64,000 nucleotides of DNA from positions 245,732 through 309,731 of the forward strand of contig NZ_JAPQNT010000003.1 of assembly GCF_028867965.1 (NCBI RefSeq), read 5' to 3'. The notes beneath the pieces were generated by a model. It had not been told where the DNA came from, did not search any database, and saw nothing but the letters and a program-made list of their open reading frames with translations. A program made the position numbers and the translations under genes. Position 1 is the first letter of the stretch. The number at the start of each line of letters is the position of its first letter. Below, in pieces: positions 35,538-44,800 of the stretch. Origin of the DNA: Flavobacterium sp. SUN046. Lineage in GTDB: Bacteria > Bacteroidota > Bacteroidia > Flavobacteriales > Flavobacteriaceae.

Positions 35538-36098
35538 TTATACTTTCATTATTTCTGCTTCTTTAACAGCAAGATGTTCTTCAATTTTTTTGATGTAAGT
35601 ATCTGTTAATTTTTGAATATCATCTTCAGCATTTTTACATAAATCTTCTGAAGTTCCGTCTTTTTCTAATTTTTTAATATCAGAATTGGCGTCTTTTCTA
35701 TGATTTCTAATTCCGATTTTAGCATCTTCAGCTTCTGATTTTGCCTGTTTTACCAAATCACGACGACGTTCTTCAGTAAGTGGCGGAACACTTATTATAA
35801 TCAAATCGCCGTTATTCATTGGGTTAAAGCCAAGATTAGCAATCATAATTGCTTTTTCAATGGGTTGCAACATGTTTTTTTCATACGGCTGAATTGTAAT
35901 TGTTCTCGCATCTGGAACGTTCACATTTGCAATTTGCGAAAGTGGTGTTTGCGAACCATAATAATCTACAAAAACACTTCCCAACATTTGTGGCGACGCT
36001 TTTCCTGCACGAATATTTAAAAACGATTTTTCTAAGTGTTCAACCGAAGCACTCATTGCTTCTTTAGTTTCATCAATAATAAATTCTATTTCTTCCAT
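35538..36098 (-). CDS. frr: Ribosome recycling factor
   Basis: This 186-residue factor separates ribosomal subunits after termination together with EF-G. The length is standard. It has the family motifs LEKSFLNIRAGKASPQML, VNVPDARTITIQPYEKNM, and PPLTEERRRDLVKQAK, and a long coiled three-helix bundle. It is 24 bases downstream of pyrH, the conserved pyrH-frr order in many bacteria. Confidence 0.97.
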   Translation of the reverse strand: MEEIEFIIDETKEAMSASVEHLEKSFLNIRAGKASPQMLGSVFVDYYGSQTPLSQIANVNVPDARTITIQPYEKNMLQPIEKAIMIANLGFNPMNNGDLIIISVPPLTEERRRDLVKQAKSEAEDAKIGIRNHRKDANSDIKKLEKDGTSEDLCKNAEDDIQKLTDTYIKKIEEHLAVKEAEIMKV

Positions 36099-36122
36099 TG
36101 TATTAGGGATTATAGTCTAAAA

Positions 36123-36830
36123 TTATATGTTTACAATTGTACCAACGTTTTCGCCGTTACATATTTTTAATAGATTTCCTTTTTTATTCATATCAAAAAC
36201 TACGATTGGTAGTTTGTTTTCTTGACTTAAAGTGAATGCTGTTGAATCCATAACATTCAATCCTTTTTTGATAACATCTTCAAATGAAATGTAATCAAAT
36301 TTTGTAGCTGATGTATCTTTTTCAGGATCGGCAGTATAAATTCCATCAACTCGAGTTCCTTTCAAAATTACATCTGCATGAACTTCAACACCACGTAAAA
36401 CAGCTGCAGTATCAGTTGTAAAATAAGGGTTTCCTGTTCCAGCACCAAAAATTACAATTCTACCTTTTTCCAAATGGCGAACTGCTCTTCTTTTAATATA
36501 AGGTTCGGCAATAGCTTCAATTTTTAAAGCAGTTTGTAAACGTGTTAACATTCCTTTTTCTTCCAAAGCGCCTTGCAAAGCCATTCCGTTAATTACGGTT
36601 GCCAACATTCCCATATAATCGCCTTGAACTCTGTCCATTCCATTGCTTGCACCTGCTACACCTCTAAAAATGTTTCCGCCACCAATTACAATTGCAATTT
36701 CAACACCTTTTTCGTGAATTTGCTTGATTTCGTCAGCATATTCGGCTAGGATTTTTGGGTCAATTCCGTATTGACGTTCACCCATTAATGCTTCACCGCT
36801 TAATTTTAGAAGTATTCTTTTATATTTCAT
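36123..36830 (-). CDS. pyrH: UMP kinase
   Basis: This 235-residue UMP kinase phosphorylates UMP to UDP in pyrimidine synthesis. It is of the amino acid kinase fold and is not related to eukaryotic UMP/CMP kinases. [30 protein letters not shown] and [17 protein letters not shown] are the conserved nucleotide- and UMP-binding blocks. It is cotranscribed with frr. A possible -7 box TATATTTG lies at 36869-36876 on the minus strand. Confidence 0.97.
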   Translation of the reverse strand: MKYKRILLKLSGEALMGERQYGIDPKILAEYADEIKQIHEKGVEIAIVIGGGNIFRGVAGASNGMDRVQGDYMGMLATVINGMALQGALEEKGMLTRLQTALKIEAIAEPYIKRRAVRHLEKGRIVIFGAGTGNPYFTTDTAAVLRGVEVHADVILKGTRVDGIYTADPEKDTSATKFDYISFEDVIKKGLNVMDSTAFTLSQENKLPIVVFDMNKKGNLLKICNGENVGTIVNI

Positions 36831-36868
36831 TACTCTTTTTTATTGTTTTTAGTTGTGTTTTCCAAGTG

Positions 36869-36876
36869 CAAATATA
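36869..36876 (-). promoter_or_regulatory. -7 box of pyrH-frr
   Basis: TATATTTG on the minus strand fits TAnnTTTG, 38 bases before the start codon. Confidence 0.5.
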
Positions 36877-36913
36877 GTTATTAAATAATTTCATGAAATA
36901 GTGAAACTAAATT

Positions 36914-37693
36914 TTATGTAGACAAAGTTTCAAATGATTTTTTAGCTGCTTGATAACCAATTTCAAAAATTTTATCCATTTTTATTTTGTTGGTTTCAAA
37001 AGTGCTAAAGTTCACCAATTCTTCGGGTTCAATTACCCAATCACAATGGTTGAATTTTTGAAAATTAGAATTTGCAGAAAGTAATTCGAATGCTCTTGTT
37101 GTTATTGCTTTAATAGAATTCAAATCTTTAGCCTCTATTTTATGAATCGGACTCACGTAAACACCAATTATATTATCACATCTGCCATGTAAAATATCAG
37201 TCGGAAAATGATTTAGAATTCCGCCATCACTGTATAAATTACCATTAATTTCATGAGGCGAAATGACACCAGGAACTGCCGACGAAGCAAGAATGGCATC
37301 AACAATCCGAGAACTGTTATTGAAAATCTTCAATTTGCCTTTTACCATATCTGTAGCAGTAATTTGCATCGGAATTTTTAAATCACTCATTTTAGCATCT
37401 TTAAAAATTTCTTCAAAATATTTTATAAATGATTCAGAATCAATAATTCCAGCTTTTTTTAAAGTAAAATGTTTCCAATGAAAAAAATAAATTGATTTAA
37501 AAAAAGTTAAAATTTCATCTGGAGTTTTGCCCCAAGCGTATAAAGCACCAACAATTGCGCCAGCACTGCTTCCTGCAATTTGTGTGGGTTTAATGTTTTG
37601 TTCATCCAAAAATTTTAAAACTCCAGCATGAGCAAGTCCTTTAGAACCGCCACCAGATAATGCCAATCCAATTGACTTTGAATGTAAATCCAT
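36914..37693 (-). CDS. Patatin-like phospholipase
   Basis: This 259-residue protein starts at MDLHSKSIGL (the ATG at 37693); the upstream TTG would add seven unlikely residues. It has the patatin oxyanion block LALSGGGSKGLAHAGVLKFL, the nucleophile elbow GSSAGAIVGAL with the catalytic serine, and the DGG with the catalytic aspartate (YSDGGILNHFP). This Ser-Asp dyad hydrolyses acyl esters of phospholipids. There is no signal peptide, as in the short bacterial RssA/YchK-like members. It is divergent from the thioredoxin-like gene. Confidence 0.9.
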   Translation of the reverse strand: MDLHSKSIGLALSGGGSKGLAHAGVLKFLDEQNIKPTQIAGSSAGAIVGALYAWGKTPDEILTFFKSIYFFHWKHFTLKKAGIIDSESFIKYFEEIFKDAKMSDLKIPMQITATDMVKGKLKIFNNSSRIVDAILASSAVPGVISPHEINGNLYSDGGILNHFPTDILHGRCDNIIGVYVSPIHKIEAKDLNSIKAITTRAFELLSANSNFQKFNHCDWVIEPEELVNFSTFETNKIKMDKIFEIGYQAAKKSFETLST

Positions 37694-37759
37694 TATTGTT
37701 TTTATTTTAAACAACGCTTTTGTTAAACGATTGTTACAATTCTTTTGTAAAAATAAAAC

Positions 37760-37767
37760 TAATTTTG
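37760..37767 (+). promoter_or_regulatory. -7 box of the thioredoxin-like gene
   Basis: TAATTTTG fits TAnnTTTG, 17 bases before the start codon. The leader must be very short. Confidence 0.5.
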
Positions 37768-37784
37768 CAGAATAAAATTAAGTT

Positions 37785-38390
37785 ATGAATTCAATCATTG
37801 AAAATAGTTTAGAAAATAGTTTTTCGTATCAAGAATATAGAAGTCACGTTACTCAATTGGCTAAAGAAAACAAAACTACAGGTCACGAACAGCGTGAAGA
37901 TTTAATACATTACACGCAACTGAATGAAACTCGTTTGAACCGATTGGATAAAACGATTCAAATTACAGATGAAGTAAATTCATTCTTAAAAAATTTGAAA
38001 AAAGAATACATTTGGTTGGTTATTTCAGAGAGTTGGTGCGGTGATGCGGCTCAAATTTTACCGATTATGAATAAAATGGCAATCGCTTCGGGTAAAATTA
38101 ATTTACGAATTGTATTGCGTGATGATAACGAAGATTTGATGAATCAATTTTTAACAAATGGCACAAAATCCATTCCGAAATTAATCATTATTGACAAAGA
38201 AACAAATTCAGTTATTACTGATTTCGGACCAAGACCAAAAGCTGCAAAACAATTAATTTTAGATTATAAAGCGGCTCACGGAAGTATTGATGAAACAGCT
38301 AAAATTGAATTACAAAAATGGTATTTGAATGATAAAGGGATTTCAACTCAAAAGGAAATTGTGGACTTGATGCAAGATTTTAAATCTTAA
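37785..38390 (+). CDS. Thioredoxin-fold protein without a CxxC motif
   Basis: This 201-residue cytoplasmic protein matches the flavobacterial thioredoxin-like family. Where thioredoxin has WCGPC, it has SWCGDAAQ, so only the first cysteine is kept and no disulfide exchange by a CxxC pair is possible. Other landmarks are SIPKLIIIDKET with the cis-proline region, and the final FGPRPKAAKQLI. It may be a thiol peroxidase-like or chaperone-like relative; its role is unknown. Its end overlaps the toxin gene by 11 bases in opposite orientation. Confidence 0.75.
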   Translation: MNSIIENSLENSFSYQEYRSHVTQLAKENKTTGHEQREDLIHYTQLNETRLNRLDKTIQITDEVNSFLKNLKKEYIWLVISESWCGDAAQILPIMNKMAIASGKINLRIVLRDDNEDLMNQFLTNGTKSIPKLIIIDKETNSVITDFGPRPKAAKQLILDYKAAHGSIDETAKIELQKWYLNDKGISTQKEIVDLMQDFKS

Positions 38391-38715
38391 TTTTTCTGAC
38401 TGATTTAATTATTTTTGGAGAACGGCTTCCATGAAAAGCTCTTAAAACTTGAATTTGATTACTTTTTATTCTGTAAATTATTAAATAAGATCCTAAAATA
38501 ATGTTGCGGTAAATTTTAGTTTTAGTTTCCAAATGACGGCATTCGGGATGAAGAAGGTATTGAGTTTCGAGTAAGCGAACACTATCTGTTATTTCAAAGT
38601 AAAAAATATCTGCTAATTTCACTCCAAAAGTTACTTCTCCATATTCATAAATTGATGGAACGTCTATTTCCTCAAATAATTTAGAACCAATTACTTTTTT
38701 CTTTTCAATCTCCAT
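38380..38715 (-). CDS. RelE/ParE-family toxin
   Basis: This 111-residue small basic protein matches the RelE/ParE toxin fold. LADIFYFEITDSVRLLETQ corresponds to the N-terminal helical hairpin, and the strand block YRNIILGSYLIIYRIKSNQIQVLRAFHGSRSP is the core, with the late Arg/His residues near the usual RelE/ParE active or binding face. It is coded downstream of the antitoxin and overlaps it by 25 bases. The target, whether ribosome or gyrase, cannot be told. Confidence 0.75.
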   Translation of the reverse strand: MEIEKKKVIGSKLFEEIDVPSIYEYGEVTFGVKLADIFYFEITDSVRLLETQYLLHPECRHLETKTKIYRNIILGSYLIIYRIKSNQIQVLRAFHGSRSPKIIKSVRKIKI

Positions 38716-38855
38716 TCTTCCAAACGTTTAATTGTCTCTTCGATTGGACTAAACTCGCCTTCTTCCGCTTCTTTTATTAAAGAATTAAAATTTTCTTGAG
38801 ACATTGGTTTGCCTGGAGTTGCAAGATTTTTGGTTTTTTTATTTGCAGTTTTCAT
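38691..38855 (-). CDS. Antitoxin of the adjacent toxin
   Basis: This 54-residue protein starts at MKTANKKTKNLATPG (the ATG at 38855); the longer frame upstream uses a TTG and looks non-coding. It is rich in charged residues, with a helical C-terminus (SPIEETIKRLEEWRLKRKK), as expected for a small neutralising antitoxin. The segment MSQENFNSLIKEAEEGEFSP is common to such flavobacterial antitoxins. There is no obvious DNA-binding fold, so autoregulation is uncertain. Confidence 0.65.
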   Translation of the reverse strand: MKTANKKTKNLATPGKPMSQENFNSLIKEAEEGEFSPIEETIKRLEEWRLKRKK

Positions 38856-38909
38856 ACTAATGGAGTTATTAGAATAGTAAAAGTAAGAAATAATTTGATT
38901 CAAATAACG

Positions 38910-39590
38910 TTACTTTTCAAATTTTTCAGGAGAAACTCCATCTTCAACGGAATAATTTCCAATTTTTGTCCGACGCAATTTGGTTAAATGTCCACCAGAT
39001 TGTAATGCATTCCCAAAATCAAATGCTATCGAACGAATGTAAGTTCCTTTGCTACATGCAATTCTAAAATCAATTTCTGGAAGTGCAATTCGAGTGATTT
39101 CAAATTCGTAAATCGTAGTTTTTCGAAATGCGATTTCAACTTCTTCACCAGCACGTGCGAGTTCGTACAATCGTTTTCCGTCTTTTTTAATAGCTGAAAA
39201 AACAGGTGGTTTTTGATTAATCTCGCCTAAAAATTGTTTTGTGGTTTCTAAAATCAATGCTTCTGTAATATGTTCCGTCGGAAACGTTGCATCAACTTCG
39301 GTTTCTAAATCATACGATGGAGTAGTTGCACCAACGGTTATAGTTCCAGTATATTCTTTAGCTTGTGCTTGAATTTCGGTAATTTTTTTGGTAAATTTTC
39401 CAGTGCAAATAATCAATAAACCAGTTGCTAATGGATCTAAAGTTCCAGCATGACCAATTTTGAATTTCTTTGGTAAATCGTATTTTCGTTTGAGAATGTA
39501 TTTTAATTTATTCACGGCTTGAAACGAACTCCAAGTCAACGGCTTGTCAATTAAAATAATTTGACCTTCTAAAAAATCTTCGGCAGTCAT
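38910..39590 (-). CDS. truB: tRNA pseudouridine(55) synthase
   Basis: This 226-residue enzyme makes pseudouridine 55 in the T loop of tRNAs. The catalytic block GHAGTLDPLATGLLI contains the essential Asp, and the N-terminal DKPLTWSSFQAVNKLK is a family signature. C-terminal CSKGTYIRSIAFDFG is the expected RNA-binding motif. The start codon overlaps the uppP stop by one base (TAATG), so translation is coupled. Confidence 0.95.
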   Translation of the reverse strand: MTAEDFLEGQIILIDKPLTWSSFQAVNKLKYILKRKYDLPKKFKIGHAGTLDPLATGLLIICTGKFTKKITEIQAQAKEYTGTITVGATTPSYDLETEVDATFPTEHITEALILETTKQFLGEINQKPPVFSAIKKDGKRLYELARAGEEVEIAFRKTTIYEFEITRIALPEIDFRIACSKGTYIRSIAFDFGNALQSGGHLTKLRRTKIGNYSVEDGVSPEKFEK

Positions 39591-40387
39591 TAAATTACAT
39601 CTAATTTTTGAATAAAGAAGTGAATTACTAAAAGTGCAATTCCAACTATAATTCTATAATAACCAAACATTTTAAAACCGTTTTTGCTCAAATATCCAAT
39701 AAAGGTTTTGATGGCTAAAAGTGCTACAATGAAACCAACTACATTTCCGATAATTAATAAATTAATTTGATCGTGCGATAAAACAAATCCGTCTTTATAA
39801 TAGTCATAACATTTTTTAACTGTTGCGCCAAGCATTGTTGGAACTGCTAAAAAGAACGAAAATTCCGCTGCTGTTTTTCTAGATAGTTTTTGCGTCATTC
39901 CACCAACGATACTTGCACCACTTCTTGAAACTCCGGGAATCATTGCCAAACATTGGAATAACCCAATTTTGAAAGCGGTTAAATAAGATATTTCTTGATT
40001 GGTAGTAATTTCTGTTTTTGATGAAAACCAATCATCAACTTTTAATAAAATAATTCCACCAATTAAAAGCGAAATCGCAACAGTGACAGGATTTTCTAAT
40101 AAAGCATCGATTTTTTTGCTAAAAAGCAATCCAAAAATTACTGCTGGAATAAATGCTACCAATAATTTGAAGTAAAAATCCAACGTTTGAAAAAAGCGTT
40201 TGAAATATAAAACCACAACTGAAAGAATTGCTCCAAGTTGAATTACAACTGTAAAAAGTTTGGTAAATTCTTCATGAGAAATTCCCATAAAAGAACTTGC
40301 AATAATCATGTGACCGGTTGAAGATATTGGTAAAAACTCTGTAATTCCTTCAATTATTGCAAGGATAATTGCCTGTAAATAATCCAT
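39590..40387 (-). CDS. uppP: Undecaprenyl-diphosphatase
   Basis: This 265-residue polytopic inner-membrane enzyme recycles the undecaprenyl carrier lipid for cell-wall synthesis by removing a phosphate from undecaprenyl diphosphate. [18 protein letters not shown] carries the conserved Glu-rich and His segment, and [16 protein letters not shown] the second catalytic block. It has about eight hydrophobic helices. It abuts the DUF3098 gene and overlaps truB by one base. The order ftsX, DUF3098, uppP, truB is well conserved in flavobacteria. Confidence 0.96.
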   Translation of the reverse strand: MDYLQAIILAIIEGITEFLPISSTGHMIIASSFMGISHEEFTKLFTVVIQLGAILSVVVLYFKRFFQTLDFYFKLLVAFIPAVIFGLLFSKKIDALLENPVTVAISLLIGGIILLKVDDWFSSKTEITTNQEISYLTAFKIGLFQCLAMIPGVSRSGASIVGGMTQKLSRKTAAEFSFFLAVPTMLGATVKKCYDYYKDGFVLSHDQINLLIIGNVVGFIVALLAIKTFIGYLSKNGFKMFGYYRIIVGIALLVIHFFIQKLDVI

Positions 40388-40624
40388 TTATTTTGACTTT
40401 TTAAAAATCGAATAAATCGTAATTCCAAATCCAATTAAAACCACTGCTGGCGCTAATCTAATTCTTCTAAAACTAAATATATCATCATTAAAAACTTTCG
40501 GATTCACGCTGCCGCCACCAGACATTAGTACGAAACCTAATGCGATAACTCCAATTCCAATTAATAAAAAAGTATAGTTTCCTTTATCAAAAAGAAAATC
40601 AGGTTTTTGTTCGTTATTTTTCAT
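40388..40624 (-). CDS. DUF3098 membrane protein
   Basis: This 78-residue protein has two membrane helices (YTFLLIGIGVIALGFVLM and PAVVLIGFGITIYSIF) and a short loop with VFNDDIFSFRRIRLAPA. It matches DUF3098 and occupies the usual place between ftsX and uppP. It probably takes part in cell division or the cell wall, judging by its neighbours only. Confidence 0.85.
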   Translation of the reverse strand: MKNNEQKPDFLFDKGNYTFLLIGIGVIALGFVLMSGGGSVNPKVFNDDIFSFRRIRLAPAVVLIGFGITIYSIFKKSK

Positions 40625-40672
40625 TTCATGCTGAATTTAGTTCAGCATCTTTTCATGCTGAAAGTTATTTTT

Positions 40673-41548
40673 TTAATATAAATCGTCAGTTCTTAAATTT
40701 AAAAAGCGTTGTGTAGCAAAGTGTGTGCTTATCCAAGTTATCAAAACTCCTAAAACCAATACACCTAGCAAAACCAAAGCGGTAAGTGTAGGTTCTTTAA
40801 AAATATCTAAATCGGGATAATTACTAGAAATATAAAACAATACACCTATTAAAACTAAAATTGCTAAAACCGATCCAATTACACCTAAAATTATGCTTCT
40901 TTTCACAAATGGTCTTCTGATAAAAGTTTTGGTTGCGCCAACCATTTGCATAGTTTTAATGATAAACCTGTTAGAATGGATAGACAATCGCAACGAACTA
41001 TTAATTAATAAAATAGCTATGAATGTAAAGATGCCACTAATAATTAAAACCCACATGCTAATTTTTTTGACATTGTCATTGACCAAAGTAATTAATTGTT
41101 TATCATAGACAACATCAGAAACCAGTGGATTTTTTCGAATTTCGCTTTCTACTCTCGAGAAGCCAGGATTAGTTACATAATCTGCTTTTAAGTGAATATC
41201 GTACGAATTGTATAACGGATTTGCTCCTAAAAATTCGGTAAAATGTTCGCCAAGCGTTTTTTCATGTTCTTTTGCGGCTTCTTCTTTAGATACAAACTTG
41301 AAATCTTTAGCAAATTTATCTGCTTTTATTTCAGCTTCAAATTGCTTGAAAACAGTATCGTTAGCTTCATTTTTGAAGAAAACAGTCATTACAATATCTT
41401 CTTTAAAATTATCTGATAAGCGTTTCGAATTAATCACGAAAAGTCCCAGTAATCCAAGTAAAAATAACACTAAGAATACACTCAATACTACTGAGAAGTA
41501 AGATGAAATTAATCTGCGTTTCTGAAATTTATCAAAATTGGATGCCAT
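40673..41548 (-). CDS. ftsX: Cell division protein FtsX
   Basis: This 291-residue inner-membrane protein of the FtsEX complex resembles ABC transporter permeases. The complex couples FtsE ATP hydrolysis to cell-wall hydrolase activation at the septum. The N-terminal helix (SYFSVVLSVFLVLFLLG) is followed by a large periplasmic domain, then three helices ending with VLLGVLVLGVLITWISTHFATQRF. FtsE is not in the window. The gene heads the uppP-truB cluster and is divergent from leuS. Confidence 0.93.
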   Translation of the reverse strand: MASNFDKFQKRRLISSYFSVVLSVFLVLFLLGLLGLFVINSKRLSDNFKEDIVMTVFFKNEANDTVFKQFEAEIKADKFAKDFKFVSKEEAAKEHEKTLGEHFTEFLGANPLYNSYDIHLKADYVTNPGFSRVESEIRKNPLVSDVVYDKQLITLVNDNVKKISMWVLIISGIFTFIAILLINSSLRLSIHSNRFIIKTMQMVGATKTFIRRPFVKRSIILGVIGSVLAILVLIGVLFYISSNYPDLDIFKEPTLTALVLLGVLVLGVLITWISTHFATQRFLNLRTDDLY

Positions 41549-41615
41549 AAATACTAAATTAAGCCGTAAAAATAATAAAGAATTTGTTTATTCATAGTTT
41601 ATAACGTTTAAAGTT

Positions 41616-41644
41616 TTGACTTTAGTACAATAAATGTAAATTTG
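41616..41644 (+). promoter_or_regulatory. Promoter of leuS
   Basis: TTG at 41616-41618 and TAAATTTG at 41637-41644 are separated by 18 bases, a good -33/-7 pair. It would give a leader of about 177 bases before leuS. Confidence 0.65.
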
Positions 41645-41778
41645 TGACCAATTAGCGTAGACATTAACTTTCGATTAACTTTCAATAAATTAATTCAAAT
41701 TTTTAACAAAGTAATTTCTTACAAGTAAATGTATTTTAAAAACGATAATTTTATAATTAATTAAAACAAAATTAGGTC

Positions 41779-41820
41779 TATCAGAATCTCAGTAACTTAG
41801 AATCTCAACGACCCAGAACC
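41779..41820 (+). repeat. Short AGAATCTCAGTAAC-type repeat before leuS
   Basis: CAGAATCTCAGTAACTTAG and AGAATCTCAACGACCCAG are direct near-repeats in the leuS leader. This degenerate pattern is common in front of flavobacterial genes. Confidence 0.45.
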
Positions 41821-41827
41821 TTAAAAT

Positions 41828-44800
41828 ATGAAATATTTCCACGAACAAGTCGAAGCCAAATGGCAAAAATATTGGGCAGAAAACCAAACCTTTGCCGCAT
41901 CAAATAATTCAGCTAAACCCAAATATTATGTTTTGGATATGTTTCCGTATCCATCGGGTGCTGGATTGCACGTTGGGCATCCATTAGGCTATATTGCATC
42001 TGATATTGTAGCACGTTTCAAGCGCCACAAAGGATTTAATGTGTTGCATCCGCAAGGTTACGATTCATTTGGTTTACCAGCTGAGCAATATGCGATTCAA
42101 ACAGGGCAACATCCTGAAAAAACAACTCGTGAAAACATTGCTCGTTACCGTGAACAACTGGATAGAATTGGATTTTCATTCGATTGGAGTCGTGAAGTGC
42201 GCACTTCAAATCCTGATTATTACAAACATACACAATGGATTTTTATACAATTATTCAATTCGTGGTATAACAAAAAAACAGATAAAGCTGAAGACATTTC
42301 TACTCTAATTACCATTTTTGAAATGGCTGGAAATTCTACAGTTCAAGCAGTTTGTGATGACAATGTTGAAATATTTTTTCCCTCAGATTGGAGATTTTAT
42401 ACCGAAGAGAAAAAACAACAAATCCTTTTACATTACAGATTAACTTACTTAGCCGAAACTGAAGTCAACTGGTGTCCAGCATTAGGGACGGTTTTAGCCA
42501 ATGATGAAATTGTTAACGGAGTTTCAGAACGTGGCGGACATCCGGTAATTCGTAAAAAAATGACACAATGGTCGATGCGAATTTCTGCGTATGCCGAACG
42601 TTTGTTACAAGGTTTAAACGAAATCGATTGGAGCGAATCAATCAAAGAATCACAAAGAAATTGGATTGGAAAATCAGTTGGAGCAACAGTATCGTTTGCT
42701 GTCATCCCGAGCGCAGTCGAGGGAACTCACCACAAGATAGACGTCTTCACAACTCGTCCAGATACCATTTTCGGTGTAACCTTCATGACATTAGCTCCAG
42801 AGCACGAATTGGTTTCTCAAATTACAACGCCAGAACAAAAAGCAGCGGTTGAAGCCTATGTTGAAGCTACTGCAAAACGCTCCGAACGCGAACGTATGGC
42901 TGATGTAAAAACCATTTCAGGAGTATTTACTGGTGCGTTTGCCGAACATCCATTTACCAAAGAACCAATTCCGGTTTGGATAGGCGATTACGTTTTAGCA
43001 GGTTACGGAACTGGTGCAGTTATGGCGGTTCCATGTGGTGACGAACGTGATTTTGCTTTCGCGAATTTCTTTAAAGGTCAAAATGGAATGCCTGAAATTA
43101 AAAATATTTTCCTTTTAAATTCTTCTCCTTTGGAGGAGTGTAAGAAGGACGAGGTGGCTGTTGCTTATTCAGAAAAAACCGGATTTACATTACAAAATTC
43201 CGATTTCCTTAACGGATTGGGTTACAAAGATGGAACGAAAAAAATCATCGAAGAACTAGAGAAAATAAACCACGGAAAAGGAAAAACCAATTACCGTTTG
43301 CGTGATGCGGTTTTCTCTCGTCAAAGATATTGGGGTGAACCATTTCCGGTATATTATGTTAACGGATTACCACAAATGATTGATGCAAAACATTTGCCAA
43401 TTATTTTGCCAGAAGTTGAAAAATATTTACCAACTGAAGACGGACAACCGCCATTAGGAAACGCAACCAATTGGGCTTGGGACACAGTAAATAATAAAGT
43501 GGTTTCAAATGATTTAATCAATGATAATTCAGATTTGTCTTCCCGAGCGCAGTCGAGGGATTCTGAAGCAACGATATTTCCATTAGAACTAAATACCATG
43601 CCGGGTTGGGCAGGAAGTTCGTGGTATTGGATGCGTTATATGGATGCGCATAACGAAAACGAATTTGCCTCAGTAGAAGCCATAAAATATTGGGAAAACG
43701 TAGATTTATATATTGGTGGAAGCGAACACGCAACCGGACATTTATTGTATTCTCGTTTTTGGAACAAATTTCTAAAAGACAAAGGTTACGCACCAACCGA
43801 AGAACCGTTCAAAAAATTGATCAATCAAGGAATGATTTTGGGAATGAGTGCTTTTGTTTACAGATTTTATACGATTCCAATGATGGGTAAAAAATCTACT
43901 GGACATTTCGAGGACGCTGTGAGTAGAAGTTTTACTTCTAATATTTTTGTCAGTAAAAAATTAGCTGATCGATTTGAAAACAAAGCTTATGACAAGGATT
44001 TGTGGTCTAAAATCATGAACATATTAAATAAACAAATTGAAGTAGCAAATTCTAATCTAAAAGGGAATGAATCGAAATATACTGAGTTTACTAATTTTAA
44101 AACAATCCCATATCATGTAGATGTTAACTTAGTGAATTCCTCAGATGAAATAAGTTTAGATAAATTGCAAAATTGGATGCCAGAATTTAGTAGTGCTTTA
44201 TTCATTGATGAAAATGGATTTGAAACTGATAAAATAATTGCTGGTCGCGAAGTAGAAAAAATGTCAAAATCCAAATACAATGTAGTAAATCCAGACGACA
44301 TTTGTAACGATTACGGAGCCGACACATTAAGATTATACGAAATGTTTTTGGGCCCGTTAGAACAAGCAAAGCCATGGAATACAGCTGGAATTACAGGAGT
44401 TTCTGGCTTCTTGAAAAAACTATGGCGTTTGTATTTTGATGAAAACACTGGTTTGAATGTTACCAACGACGAACCAACTCCAGAAATGTACAAATCACTT
44501 CACAAAACCATCAAAAAAGTTACTGAAGATATCGAGAATTTCTCATTCAACACTTCGGTTTCGCAGTTTATGATTTGTGTCAACGAATTGGCAACAATGA
44601 AATGCCATCACAGAGCCATTTTAGAACCATTGGCAATTGTTATTTCGCCGTATGCGCCTCATATTGCAGAGGAATTGTGGAGTCAATTGGGTCGCGAATG
44701 TTCTATTTCAACGGTTGCTTTTCCAATTTGTGAAGAAAAATATTTAGTAGAATCCGAAAAGGAATATCCAGTTTCGTTTAACGGAAAAATGCGTTTCACC

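Noticed and set aside
43860..44230. A frameshift in leuS explaining the unusual segment
   Set aside because: The frame is open throughout, the KMSKS and anticodon-binding parts follow normally, and the segment is not low-complexity.
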